Notes under the pieces: generated by a model
Seen by the model: only the letters and a program-made list of their open reading frames with translations
The model's database searches: none
Told to the model about the DNA's origin: nothing
Source: Primula veris
Lineage: Eukaryota > Streptophyta > Magnoliopsida > Ericales > Primulaceae
Length of the DNA: 64,000 nt
Assembly (NCBI GenBank): GCA_963682055.1
Contig: OY821745.1
Location: 26,409,342 to 26,473,341, forward strand
Direction of reading: 5' to 3'
Made by a program: the position numbers and the translations under genes
Part shown: in pieces, positions 21,620 through 33,420 of the stretch
Position numbering within the stretch: position 1 is the stretch's first letter
Layout: every line of letters starts with the position of its first letter

Positions 21620-22217
21620 GACATCAACTAAACAAGGAGATCAACTTGACATCAACTAATCTTATGTTATCTCTCTCTTTTTTGTTTTAAGTATTGGCAC
21701 ACAGTTACAAGGATAATTTGGCGCTTATTTCCAAGCAAATCATGACAATAGCAATGGCAAGTGATAAAGTATAGCAATCACAGCCCTTAGCATCTTTGCG
21801 CATATAGTCAACGTAACTAAGCCAATGGCTGTGAAAACCAACCACCGCCGGATTTAATTGCGGCTATCGAGACAGAGACAGATAAAAAAACTAGTAGCTG
21901 TCTAGACAGTTACGAGGATAACTGTTTGAACACCCATTCTCTCACTCTTAAGCTTTATTAAAATCTTGTACTTGATAAATTAGAACTGCCTAGCTATTCT
22001 TTCAAAATACTCCATTGGGAAGGGGGTTAGGCATGTGATGGTCACATAAAAAGAAATTATAAATATACATTTTTAAAATTTAATTGGTGGGGAAAACTGA
22101 CTTCTTACTTTATTTATTGGAAAATAAAAAATGAAGGAAACCCCCCTAAAAAAAATGGCAAACACAATACTATAAGGCTATAAGCAAAGACAAAATAAAG
22201 GATTTATTCTATCTTAC

Positions 22218-22360
22218 CCAGGTTAAGGTTTTAAAAAAACCTCCAAATTATAGAAATGCAATGAACAACGACCTTTGTCCTAATCCAGTTTGACACCAAT
22301 TCTCATCGAATTTGTATTCGTCTATCTTTCTCAAAATATTCCTGAACAGTTTCAAATAAC
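22218..22360 (-). pseudogene. Exon of the unrecognised gene, copy Y1 (shifted)
   Basis: Paralogue of 16435-16567, with the same acceptor and donor context but ten extra bases and in-frame stops. It begins LFETVQEYFEK and then loses the frame. Confidence 0.4.
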
Positions 22361-22399
22361 CTGATGCAGAGCAAAAAATTAACACTTCGACAACAAATA

Positions 22400-23540
22400 T
22401 GCAATTTCAGGAAATTAAAGAAAATCTCTTTATTTTTTTATTTTTATTTTAAAAGTAGGGCCGAAGGTTAAACCATTCATCCATTTTCCCTATTAACTTT
22501 ATGTTTCCTTTAAAATCTTTATAGTATTAAAAAACAAAACGATATTAAAAGGCTTGGAGGAGTCTTTTCCCAGCTCGTTTGAAGGAAAAAATTAGAAATT
22601 CTTGACAATAATTGATTAAAAACATCGAGATGAGCAGGAACCAGCTTGATAAGCAACCGCTTTCATCTTCGCCTCTGAAGAATCAAGATTAAAAGTTCCT
22701 AGAGAGAGAGAGAGATCATTGTTTATAAGGGTATATTATAGACCTTTGATAGCGGTGTTCTTATAGAATTTTGGATCAAACCTACAAAGAAACAAAGAAA
22801 GTTAATGACAACAAATTCAATTTTCTTTTCTTTTTTTCAAAATTAAGAGCCAGATACATAAAAAGTTTAATATCTGTTTCCTTTTTCACTTTTCTGTGTC
22901 TTTCTTTTTTTCCTTTTCAGCACTTTATTTCTTTCTCTATAAATAGAAATTTTGTATTACTGAGTGGGTATTTAATCGACATTAAATTTCTTGAAAATAG
23001 AATTTCAATGTGCGTCCCCACCTTAATTAAATAAATAAAGAGATTATCTAAAACAGACGTGGACCAAGTTCTCCGACATACATGATACATCTACTTGGTT
23101 TATAGAAGTGACAACGAGAATCATGCTGCTTAAAGATTTCCCCAGGGTCGACTTATCTTCATAAATTCCCATACGGAGCAACGGTAATTTTAAAAGGTGA
23201 TGTTCCTGTAAAAGCGAAGACATGGTTCCCTTTAAAATGTAAATGCAAAATCCACTGCAACTAAGTATAACAAAAGTCGGTGATTATAAAAAATAAAAAA
23301 AAATATAACAAAAGTTCCCACTTAAAATACTATTGCATCTTGTTTTCAAAAAAATGAGTACAACTGAATTACCAATTCAAAAGCTTGGAGAACATTATCG
23401 TTTAATACATTATTTAAAAGTTTTAGTACCCTGTTTTTCAAATAAAAAGAAGCTACCGTTTTAAAAACTTAATTAGGTTTTAATAACCTAAAGATAGGGT
23501 TCAATCCTATCTTATCTCATTATTAATTTTATCCCTAGCA
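22400..23540. other. Upstream non-coding part of Y1
   Basis: Paralogous to 16600-17800. It includes a short ATG exon context near 22648 (minus) and the segment near 23055-23130 that is nearly identical in X1, X2 and Y2. No coding frame is supported. Confidence 0.4.
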
Positions 23541-23542
23541 CA

Positions 23543-23562
23543 CCCCCCCCCCCCCCCCCCCC
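23543..23562. repeat. Poly-C tract
   Basis: An uninterrupted run of 20 C, shortened and interrupted in the E2 copy near 45893-45910. Such runs are unstable. Confidence 0.9.
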
Positions 23563-24059
23563 AACCCCACACCACACCCACCCACCCACCTCGACGTAGC
23601 TCCGCCACCACTACCCCGACTTCTCTCTAGATCCCTCTCTCTACCCCGTCTCTTCTTCTCCCGAAACCCTAGATCTCTAATTTTACATCACCTCGCAATT
23701 ATTAACACGGATTCAATATAAAAAAAATCTATAGGCATTTAACGTCATGTTTTTAAAGAGGCTAATTAATTGGTTGATTATCTTTCCAAAAGTGGGATCT
23801 TAAATCATATCCAAGTCATATTTGTAGTATTGCAAGATTCTCTAGCTGTGCTAAGTGGTTTGATAGACATGGATGCTCACTTTTACCCTATTTTAGAGTT
23901 TGATGTATATTTGAATGAAGAGAACATAAAGAGTTGCAGTGCTTTTGAGTCTTAAATGAGAGAGACGGGCCAAGTATTACTGTTTCACGTCCCTTCTTTT
24001 CCCAAGGTTGGCTGTAATTTTGCCCATGTCATCACTAGTTGCATCCCAAATAACTAGGA

Positions 24060-24900
24060 CTATTTTAAAAATCTCAAAAAATCAAAAATAAAATTCCAAA
24101 AAATATATGAACAGTTTGAGTAATTTTAAAAACTGTCTGACTAATTTTAAAAATAGTCCGAGTCATTTTAAAAACAATCTGAGTCGTTTTAAGTCATTTT
24201 AAAAAATAGTCTAAGTAGTTTTAATTTATTTTAAAAATATTTTGAGTTATTTTAAGTAATTTTAAAAGCAGTCGGAGTAATTTTAAAAATAGTCTGAGTC
24301 GTTTTAAATCATTTTAAAAATAGTCCGAGTCATTTTAAAAAATAGTCTGAGTCGTTTTAAGTCATTTTTAAAATAGTCTGAGTCATTTTAAATTATTTTA
24401 AAAATAGTTTGAGTAATTTTAAAAATAGACTGGGTCGTTTTAAATTATTTTAAAAACATTCTGAGTTTTTCAATCATTTTAAAAATAGTCTGAGTCTTTT
24501 TCAGCCATTTTAAAAACAGTCTGAGTAATTTAGAAACAATATGAGTAATTTTAAAAACAATCTGAGTTATTTTGAGTCATTTTAAAAATAGTCTAAGGCA
24601 TTATAATAACAGTCTGATCCATTTTTAATCATTTTAAAAACATTCTGAGTCATTTTAAGTAATTTTAAAAATATCCCGAGTCATTTTAAGTAATTTTAAA
24701 AATATCCCAAGTTATTTTAAAAACTGTCGGAGTTATATTTAAACCATTTGAAAAAACTGTATGGGTCTTGTTCGATAAGTTTAAAAACAGTTTGAGTCAT
24801 TTTAAAAAACAGCTCGAATAATTTTAAAAACAGTCTGAGTCATTTTTAAGTCATTTGAAATCATTTTTAGTCATTTGAAAACAATTGCAAGTTATTTTAA
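24060..24900. repeat. Degenerate satellite, AGTCTGAGTCATTTTAAAAA-type units (E1)
   Basis: Dozens of irregular copies of a short unit, roughly AGTCTGAGTCATTTTAAAAAC, often with an inserted AGTCATTTTAA half-unit. Spacing varies, so this is a higher-order, decayed minisatellite. The E2 counterpart (46450-47610) is longer and less decayed. Confidence 0.85.
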
Positions 24901-25330
24901 AGTTTTTTAACAATGTTTGGACTTTCCGACGTTTTTCGACTTTTTTGAACTTTTTTTCATTTTTTTGTGATTTTGGATTTTTCTTGGTTTTTTTTTTAAT
25001 TTTTTACCTTTTTTCAGGTTTTGTTCGGTTTTCCAACTTTTTTGAACATTTTTTAATTGTTTTGTGATTTTGGTTTTTTTTTAGGGTTTTTTTTAAATTT
25101 ATTTACCAATTTTGCGTTTAATCAGGTTCCCGATTTTTTTGAGCATTTTTTCATTTTTTTTTTGTGAATTTGGTTTTTTGGATTTTTTTTGGTATTTTTA
25201 CCATTTTTTCGGTTTTTTTCATGTTCCCGACTTTTTTAAAGGTTTTTTCAGTTTTATTTTAGGTTTTTTCGTTTTTTTTCGTTTTTTTTATTTTTTTAGT
25301 TTTCCCTATTTTTTCCATTTTATTTTTATT
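24900..25330. repeat. T-rich low-complexity tract (E1)
   Basis: Runs of T broken by CGACTTTT/GATTTTGG. The Phe-rich frames here (24885-25336) are artefacts of composition. The counterpart is at 47610-48015. Confidence 0.8.
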
Positions 25331-25825
25331 GAGTAATTAATTGGATGTACCAATCATTAATTAGTCTTAAAAATAATTGACCAATATTTAATTAAATTTT
25401 ATAGGCTGATCAATACTTAAATAATTTTGTATTCATAGACCAATTCTCAATTTCCCCTTCATTTTTTTTAGTTTGCCTGTACTTGTATCCGTACTTTTAG
25501 ATAAAAATACAATACTAAGATTAGTTAATATCTTAGTTGATTTTCTTGTTGAACTACAACGTATGTAAAGTTAAACAGAAACAAGTCTTGGCAACTTCGT
25601 TGTTGTAAGTCCGTCTAGGTTTTCACCTATCCCGTTTGTTGTTTTTTGCAAAAAAAAATAATATATTCATGAATGTGAATTACATAATTACTCGGACAAA
25701 GTTTTGAGGAGGATGAACCATACTTTTTATAGACCCATGCAAGAATTACATCTTATTCTATTGCAAAGATGCAGTAAACAATTTTTTGATTAGTCATATG
25801 TGAATAAACTCATGGACATCCTCTC

Positions 25826-26198
25826 TAGGGATGACAATTTCGCAGGTTTCAACCCGACCCGATCCGTCATGGGTCGGGTAAAAGTGCAATTCTATTCGGG
25901 TCGGATCGGGTTTAAATGGGTAAAAGTGCAACTTAAAAAATTGCAACTTATGACTCTCTCTCTCATATACATTAAACTCTCTCTTTTATATTATTTTATA
26001 TTATAGTTCTAAATCAAATGATTTTTTAATCTAACTAACAAATTTTATTTGAAATCTTTGTTATTTATGAGATTTATTTTTTAAAAAGAAAAAATATATT
26101 TTTAAAAAACGGGTCGGGTCGGGTCGGGTCAAATGTGTAAAAGAATAGCTTTGTCCTCGGGTCGGGTCGGGTTGAAACCCGTGAAATTTCCATCCCTA
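25826..26198. mobile_element. hAT-type MITE, 373 bp (E1 copy)
   Basis: Terminal inverted repeats of over 30 bp start TAGGGATGACAATTTC on plus and TAGGGATGGAAATTTC on minus, with GGGTC pentamer runs inside. The flanking 8-bp duplication is ATCCTCTC / ATCCTCCC. It is present at the same site in E2 (48519-48868), so it is older than the duplication. Confidence 0.88.
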
Positions 26199-26261
26199 AT
26201 CCTCCCCTTGTATATATAACCCAATTTTCAGACATGAGTTCCACCAGTGATTTAGTATTAG

Positions 26262-26535
26262 GTTGTATACTTGGTCAATTTAAATACCTGATATACTAAT
26301 TTACTAATTTGTTCCATAGTAAGACTAACATCTTGCAAATAACTTTCTCTTGATTAGCTAGATGCTCATTTACTAGACCAGTGCGGGCCTTGTATTTTAT
26401 TTTATTTTTGGAAAGCAATCATAATATATTAACGAAACAACAAACGCAGAACAAAACCAGAACTACAAAGAGAACTCCAATGAACAAAAATAAAAAAGCT
26501 ACCTAAGCAACTAAATTCAGCTAATTATTACAAAC
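26262..26535 (-). other. Segment B, copy B1 (sister 54675-54954)
   Basis: Collinear with 54675-54954 up to ATTATTACAAAC, where B1 is interrupted by an LTR. On minus it ends in an A-rich stretch near 26395-26415. In the sister copy it lies directly downstream of a possible last exon and could be a 3' UTR. Confidence 0.5.
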
Positions 26536-27071
26536 TGTTAGCGACGTTGTAAATAAACACAATAATTTCTACGGAAAAGAAATGGACAAATAAACAGAAA
26601 ATGGTTTCCTCAAATATATAAATATCAATTACAACCGTCAAAATTAAGAGTATGTAAATGATACCGAAATGGACTAAAGTCCGAGACGAGGTAACTGCAA
26701 GCAGTTTCCCTTAAACGATATTTACCCCGCCATCTCTGCTTCTGGCTAAATGGGACACTTCGTTCCCAAGGTACAACATCTATCGCATGTGACTTGGCGG
26801 AAACAGCACCGAGCCACGGTCGGGCCGTTGGTGGTGCGGTACTCTCTCTCTATATGTATGCATATGTGTATGTGTGTCAATGTGTATGTGGATGCATAAA
26901 ACTTGTCTTGAAAAGGATAGGCCAAAAAGAGACCAAGACCATTATTTTATAAACATACAATTTGTAACTCATTTTACAAATAAATACACACATAAATGGG
27001 AAGAATAAATGTATTTGTAACCATTAAAATAAATGGCATTCAAAACAATGAAAACAAATAGTTTTCCAGCA
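26536..27071 (-). repeat. Copia-type LTR, 536 bp (3' LTR)
   Basis: On minus it begins TGCTGGAAAAC and ends GCTAACA. It is directly preceded on minus by a polypurine tract (ATGTGGGGGAT, 27072-27082), so this is a 3' LTR. The sister segment continues uninterrupted past ACAAAC at 54954, marking the insertion point; the expected duplication is CAAAC (26531-26535), but the partner copy was not found. Confidence 0.7.
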
Positions 27072-27497
27072 ATCCCCCACATGAATGCGATTTAAAACAT
27101 GCAACGTACAACTAAATGCAATCGAGAGAACCACAAGAATTCACTGCATAAGGACAGGTAGCGCGCGCCTTAAACCTGCCATAGCGAAATAGCTTTCGAA
27201 TATACTTGCCTTAGGTAGCGTAATGCTTTGAACCTTTAGCGTTTTATTTATACCAAAATAATACCCGCACAGTGTCTTCTCTACACCACTTACTAGGCCC
27301 TTTAGTTGTTGTCCATATTTATCCCTGGACTGCCTTGGCAAATTCAACCGAGTGCTCTAGCGATTTAGCCCTACCTCATCACATAGTATCGGCCATACAC
27401 ACTCGTTATATGTGATTTTCAAGTCAAGGGTGTCCCGACTCACCCCACTCAATCTTTGAGATACTTGATTCATTAAGAGCCTCATGCTCACCCTTAC
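27072..27497 (-). mobile_element. Internal 3' remnant of the copia element
   Basis: About 0.4 kb upstream (minus) of the polypurine tract, with no domain I can identify. It is cut at 27498 by the next LTR. Confidence 0.45.
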
Positions 27498-29355
27498 TGT
27501 CACGCCCCAAATTCCATAAACACGGATATCGAGGCATGAACTTTTTAAATAAAAGAAAACTGAAACCTGTTTGTACAAAATTAATTTTATTTTTTTTTAA
27601 AAGAAAACACTAGCGAGCTACAGGAACAATTAAAAAATTTAATAAAAGTGTTTGCCAAACACGGCTACAAGACGAGATAAAATATACGTATGTAAATTGC
27701 CCGTAGGCCACAACCACAAAATATAAAATGAATGAAAAGAAAGCGGAAGCCCCAAACACATGATCTTGCAAAGCAACAGCTCTTATCCAAACATGCCAAC
27801 CTATGTGGTACCTGAAATACAAAATTGTAACGGTGAGTCCCACGCACATAACTAGACGGGACGACACCACAAACACCGTCACTCCATCCCATAAATGCAA
27901 GAGCTCGCAAATTCTACAACTACGATAATCGACGTATAAAAAGAAATATAATAACATTCTATAACTGGATAAATTAAATAACTTCAACACACATCTATAG
28001 CATACATGGACCTCTCACGCCACCTACCCCAGTCCGTAAGGTAGGTCATTCCCTATCCCTTCGGCCGTCTTATGTCCCTGGAATTAGGGAGAGACATAGA
28101 CCATTGCAACAAAAAAGTAGATTTATACTGCGCACTTGGACCTCTCACGCCACTCGTCCCAGTCCGTAAGACGAGTTATTCCCTATCCCTTCGGCCGTCT
28201 TATGTCCCCAGAATTAGGGAGAGACATAGACCATTGCTAACATAAAAGTAAATAGAGTGCACACTAGGACCTCTCACGCCACTCGCCCCAGTCCGTAAGA
28301 CGAGTCATTCCCTATCCCCTCGGCCGTCTTCTGTCCCCGGAATTAGGGAGAGACAGAGACCATTGCCACTACAGCTAAATCACAAGGCCTCGGCCAATAA
28401 TATAAAATCATCCAATTAACATAATCTCATACGTATAAATATTAAGGCCTCGGCCAATAATATTATACTATTCAAATAACACCATCTCATACGTCACTTA
28501 ACATAATACACATAACACATAACCACATGTACTAAATTCACAACTAGCCAAACGCTATAACAACATAAAATCACTTTCAGGCATTTTAACAAACACCTTG
28601 TATGCATAAACTACAATTCACCATTATTCAACATAAATTTATCCAATTTCATCAATAATTATATAATCACATAATCAACGCATAAAACATGCAAACCCAT
28701 CCATAATCTCATTAATCCGAAATTAATATAACTCACTCATCAATTTCTCCTATTCAAATAAGTGAATAAAACATACAACAAATAAACCCAGTTCACAAAT
28801 TAAGAACATATTTAAGATAATAGGCAAAAACCCCCAATTTAAAATAACCGTAAGACCTAATCCTAACATACACCCTCGTCTAATCGCAATGGATAACCCC
28901 TGTTATCTTAGAGCGTAGAGGAGATGCTTCCGGTAAGAACTCGCTAATGGTGGCTTCCTCTTCTTCTTCTTCTTCTTTCTTTTTCTCTCGGTATCTCTCT
29001 TCTTACTTGTTTTTACTGTTTTTAGGTTTTGAAAGTGGCTGAAAAGTGTTTAGAAAAACTGTTTTGATATAGTTTGTGGTAACGAACTATTTGGTCCCCA
29101 AAATTCTAAAAGTTAACTCTAAATCCAAAAATATTATTTTACTACTCAAAAATAAGAAATCTTTAGAAACAAAACTATTGGGTCCTTTTTATTTATAAAA
29201 TTAGTAACAGGTTTTAAAAATAAAGCTTTTCGGAACAGTTTCGGTTTTTGGCTAAAAATTAGTCGAGTGACCGGTTTTTGGTAAAATTTGAATAAAACGT
29301 TTTTGGATAAATTAATTCCTAATTAAAAACACTTATAAAAATACGGGATGCTACA
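27498..29355 (-). repeat. LTR of a second LTR retrotransposon, 1858 bp (3' LTR)
   Basis: On minus it begins TGTAGCATCCCG (29355) and ends GGGGCGTGACA (27498). The sequence before it on minus, TTTCGGGACGAAATTC then AAGGAGGG, is the usual pol end plus polypurine tract of plant Ty3-gypsy elements, so gypsy is likely. The right part recurs as a fragment at 43042-43461. It contains three 130-bp tandem repeats. Confidence 0.75.
28008..28366 (-). repeat. 130-bp tandem repeats with conserved stem-loops, three copies
   Basis: Units start with GGACCTCTCACGCC at 28008, 28138 and 28267 (periods 130 and 129). Each has a 7-bp stem around the 11-nt loop CCAGTCCGTAA, and a second stem GTCT(t)ATGTC / GACATAGAC. 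Stem bases change in compensated pairs between units while the loop is constant. Confidence 0.88.
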
Positions 29356-29392
29356 ACTAACCCTCCTTAAAAGAATTTCGTCCCGAAATTTC
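29356..29392 (-). other. Polypurine tract and pol-end remnant
   Basis: The minus strand reads AATTTCGGGACGAAATTC and then TTTTAAGGAGGGTTAGT directly before the LTR start at 29355, as expected for the plus-strand primer region. Confidence 0.6.
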
Positions 29393-30493
29393 CTTTCTAA
29401 ACAACTATACACAGAAATGATAAACTTATATAAACAAAACCGTAAGAATTTAAATGTACAATTCGTGTCATAATTTAAGAAATAAAATACACAGGGTTCA
29501 CAACCCATAACAACTCTACAATTCATAACTCCAGAAAATTACCAACATGTAAGAACATCAAATCAAGTAACCGTCTGTATACAATATCTAATTGAATAAA
29601 AGACAATAAAGTAAGCAAATATGACATGTTTCTACCTCAACAACTCCACAACGTCTACAACACTCAAAATACGGTCTTTCTAGTAAACTAAACTCAAATA
29701 AAATAAACTCTCAACCCAGACCCGGGGGTGTTACACGGCTGAATAACACGTGTGGCGGCACGTGCTAAACAAAGACTAAATGAAATAATTATTAAACACT
29801 CGCTAAATAACTCATTAAATAAGCTCAAATTTCTAGCAAAAGCTTCATTAAATAGAATCTCGAAAATTACGTTCATTACAAGAAGTTAATCTCTTACAAC
29901 TAAAATAAAAATGTAATCGCAATAGTAATAATAAAATTTCTTTCTTTCTTTTTATGATAAAAGCAAAATGATAACATGTATATCTTAGAGTACCAAGCCC
30001 GATTGACTTTCTCAATCTTTTTCTCAGGTGTATAAACCATACGTGCACTACGTAATTAAGGTCACCACAGCATGACGGCTGAGTCTATTCCTTAAAATGT
30101 TCCGGTTAACAAAACTATGTAAAATCGCTAAGTTAACCATTGAGAACTAAACTCTTTCGTTTAGTTGCCAACATCACCCCACTTTCCTCTTCCCCTTATT
30201 CGGGATTCTCCGTTGAACTTATTCTCATGGTCCCAAATACAAATCATAAGCAAATCATAAAATAATAAATTTAGAAACCTTATACAGATACACTGTATAT
30301 AATTTTTATCTTTATAAGATATAAACTAGTTCTCTTTATACAGATCCATTGTATATAAATCACTTCTTCTTTTTCATTCTTTTCTTTCTTTTATTTACTT
30401 TGTTTCGTAACAATATAAAAACAATGTTTTCATATATAATTAGTACTTGAAAAATAATACCCATGAGCCTGTAAAATATTATCAAAAGTTGCA
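29393..30493. other. Unresolved stretch, probably internal LTR-element debris
   Basis: No ORF with recognisable domains. GGGGGTGTTACACGG near 29725 looks like another LTR edge. Direct copies of TATACAGATMCAYTGTATATAA near 30280 and 30337 form a short repeat. It ends where HD-Zip IV sequence of array C2 begins. Confidence 0.35.
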
Positions 30494-31400
30494 ACGGGCT
30501 CGACAGCTCAGGGATAGACAATATTACATGGAATTGGACTATTAGATATTCATACAATGCCTCTTTAGAATTGAAATCATGTATTTCACCCCAAAAGCAA
30601 TGCTAGAATTGATAATTGGCATGTATGATGATTATTTTTTATCTTTATACACCTAGACATGTTATACCATGTATCATTGAATATCCATTGGGTATATCTT
30701 TAATTAGACATACAAACGACTTCATTTGGCAACTCTTTATTGCAATATTTGGTTGCAAATAATTGGCAAGAGAAATATTTGTCACGGTTCAACTCCCATG
30801 ATGATGAATAAATAAGTATCTTAGATACTAGCTGTCTCTAGTATAGACAATTGGAGAAGCCACTTGAAAGTCCATATTGATCATATGTAAAGCTTGGTGT
30901 TGAGGGTGTGTATTGCTACTTGATACAACTTTCAGAGTTGTAGCTCTTTTAGCAAACTCCGAAAAAAAATCTTGACCTTTGCGCCTCATTCATGCATGAT
31001 AACTCTAACAAAATCTTTAGAGGTCATTCTAAAAATGTTGTTAAATTCGAGGCTTCAATCCTAAGACATGTCGGGCCCAACCTGATTCCCTTCAAATACA
31101 CAATTTCACTAAGAATGGGTGAGGAGGTGGTGTTTTCAAACAACCATAACGGGTCATCCATTTAGGCCTCAAACACAAACCAATCCATTCCTAACAACAC
31201 ACTCTCAAATAACTTCTCTTATTCTCTGCATAAGTTCGTTCATGGACTGTCCCAAGTTAATCTAAGGGTCCAAGTCTTTCCGTAGGACTGGCGTAATAAG
31301 AAAGTTACGTAATGTTGAATTAATTATTTGAGGCGTAAAATCGAAATAAATGTCCTTGCCTTTTAACTCGTGAACTTTTTTTTACTAATTTTGTGTATGT
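30494..31400 (-). pseudogene. HD-Zip IV pseudogene arm (C2, minus only)
   Basis: A single minus-strand arm equivalent to the right arm of other units: START-type sequence (DEAQRSRFFSEFA-like, TTLKVVS) runs from about 31200 back to 30800, then SAD-like sequence. The MLKLANRM segment and the palindrome centre are cut off at 30494. The same arm, uncut, is at 62396-63390. Confidence 0.7.
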
Positions 31401-33420
31401 TTTAAAAACATCCATTTTTATTAATGGAGAATTACAGACTCATGAAAAAAGGTTGGATTTTACAATTGATTTTACGGCTCAAATACCTTCTCAAGTACCA
31501 AACTTTCTTCTCACTCCAGTCGTTGGGGAAACATTTTAACCGTAAAATTCACTTAGCCCATTCGATGAGCCAGCTTATATAGAGATCTAAGGAAAGTTGT
31601 TTTTCAAAGTGGTATTGGCCATGAAAGAGTTAGTGCTTATGGATCGAATGGACGACCCTTTATGAAAGTTGGACAACACCATATCCTCACTCTTTCTCAA
31701 TGAAATGGTCTATTTAATGGGAATCAGGTCGAGACCAACAGATCTTAGGCCTGTAGGCTTAAGGAAACAACTTTTTTTAAGAATGACCCCTAACTATCTT
31801 GTTAGAATTCTCATGAACGATGCGCAATGGTCTAGAGATTTTTTTTGGAAATTGTTGCAAGAGCTTCTCCTTTGGATGTTGTCTAAACTGGAGATCCACA
31901 CACTCACCACCAACATTCACATCTGATTAATGCTGACTTTGATGTGGCTTCTTCACTAGTCCATACTAGAGAGCCAGTATATAAGATAGTGCGTTCACCA
32001 CTCTTATGGGAGTTGGACCATGATCGATATTTCTCTTAATGATAATTGACAACCAAATAATGCATCTAAGAGATACCAAAGGAAGTCATCCAGATGTCTA
32101 ATCAAAGATATGCCCAATGGTTATTCAATAATAACTTGGGTTCATTTCGATGTGGATGAAGATAACGATGATCATTAATTATATACTCTATTTGTCCGTT
32201 CAGTCCTTGCTTTTGGGGAAAAAGGCATGATTACTATTCGAAAGAGGCATTGCCTAGATATGTGAAAGTATAATCCATGTAATGCTTTCCATCACTGAGA
32301 TGTTGAGGCACTAACCCATTGTGAAAGATTACAACCATTCTATTAGCCAAATTCAAAACCCTTATTATTCACTCCATACTTATTCTCATTCTATTTGGAA
32401 TGTAACCAAAACCAACTCTGGTTACATTTCAAATATAAGGAGAATATGTATGGAAGGAAGAACAAGGATGTTGAAGCTAGCTAACAGAATGGTGGTAAGC
32501 TTCCACAATGGGGTTGGTGCCTTGGCAACTCGGAGATGGACAATGTTACATGGAATTGGACTTTTAAATATTCAGACAATGCCTCTTTAGAATTTAAATC
32601 ATGTTTTTCACCCCAAAAATAATGCTACAATGGAGAATTAGCATTTATGATGATCATTTTTTATCTTTATACACATCGACATGCAACACCCATGAATCAC
32701 TGAATATCCATTGGGTATATTTTTGATTATACATAGGAACGACTTCCTTTGGCATCTTCTGATTGCAATATTTGGTCGCAAATTATGGTCAAGAGAAATA
32801 TCTATCACCGTTCAACTCTCATGAGAGTGGATAAAGTAGTATCTAAAATACTGGCTCTCTCTAGTCTAGACTAGTGGAGAAGCCACTTGAAGGTCAGTAT
32901 TGTTCATATGTAAAGCTTAGTGTTGAGGGTTTGTATTCCTAGTTGATAAAACTTTCAGAGTTTTAGGTTTTGCAGCAAACACCGGAAAAAAATCTTGACC
33001 ATTGCGCCTATTCCATGCATGATAATTTTAACAAAATCATTAGAGGTCATTCTTAAAAGTAATGTTTCCATCGAGGCTTCAATCTTAAGACATGTCGGTC
33101 ACGACCTTATTCCCCTCAAGTTCACAATTTCACTAAGAATGGTTGGGGAGGTAGTGTTTTCCAACAACCATAACAGGTCGTCTATTTATGCTTTAAACAA
33201 AAACCAATCCATTCCTTATAACACACTCTCAAATAATTTCTCCTATTCTCTACATAAGTTGGCTCATGGACTGTCACAAGTAAATTTAAGGGTCCAAATA
33301 TTTCCCCAAGACTGGCGCAGTAAGAAAGTTACGTACTTGTGAATTATTTATTTGAGGCGTAAAATCGAAATATGTGTCGTTGTCTTTTAACTCATCAACC
33401 TTTTTTTACTGATTTTGTGT
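31401..33420. pseudogene. HD-Zip IV palindromic pseudogene unit C2-p1
   Basis: The plus arm reads ENYRLMKKG, then START (MDNTISSLFLNEMVYLMGIR, 31669 on; NYLVRILMNDAQWSRDFF) and SAD (CLIKDMPNGYSIITW-like, near 32095-32175). The centre has a 14-nt spacer at 32407-32420. The plus-strand MLKLANRMVVSFHNGVGAL segment follows at about 32468. The minus arm then carries START back from about 33200. Multiple stops and shifts. Its right two-thirds correspond to C1-p1. Confidence 0.75.

Larger units (their letters stand above)
15931..26535. repeat. Segmental duplication E, copy E1 (sister E2 at 40174-48936)
   Basis: Collinear with E2 from ATAGCAAAGCTAAGC (15931) to the hAT MITE region. Differences: E1 has 18386-21112, which E2 lacks; E2 has a 0.42-kb LTR fragment at that point and a 0.63-kb insertion at 41854. 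Within E1, part X (15931-17900) is itself an older paralogue of part Y (21690-23690). Confidence 0.9.

Noticed and set aside
24060..24900. Regularly spaced repeats resembling a CRISPR array
   Set aside because: Units are degenerate, spacing is irregular and spacers are themselves the repeat; this is a plant satellite, and the same region exists in the duplicate segment.
24885..25336. Phe-rich ORFs (60 and 74 codons), possible membrane peptides
   Set aside because: They come from T-rich low-complexity DNA and are not preserved as such in the E2 copy.
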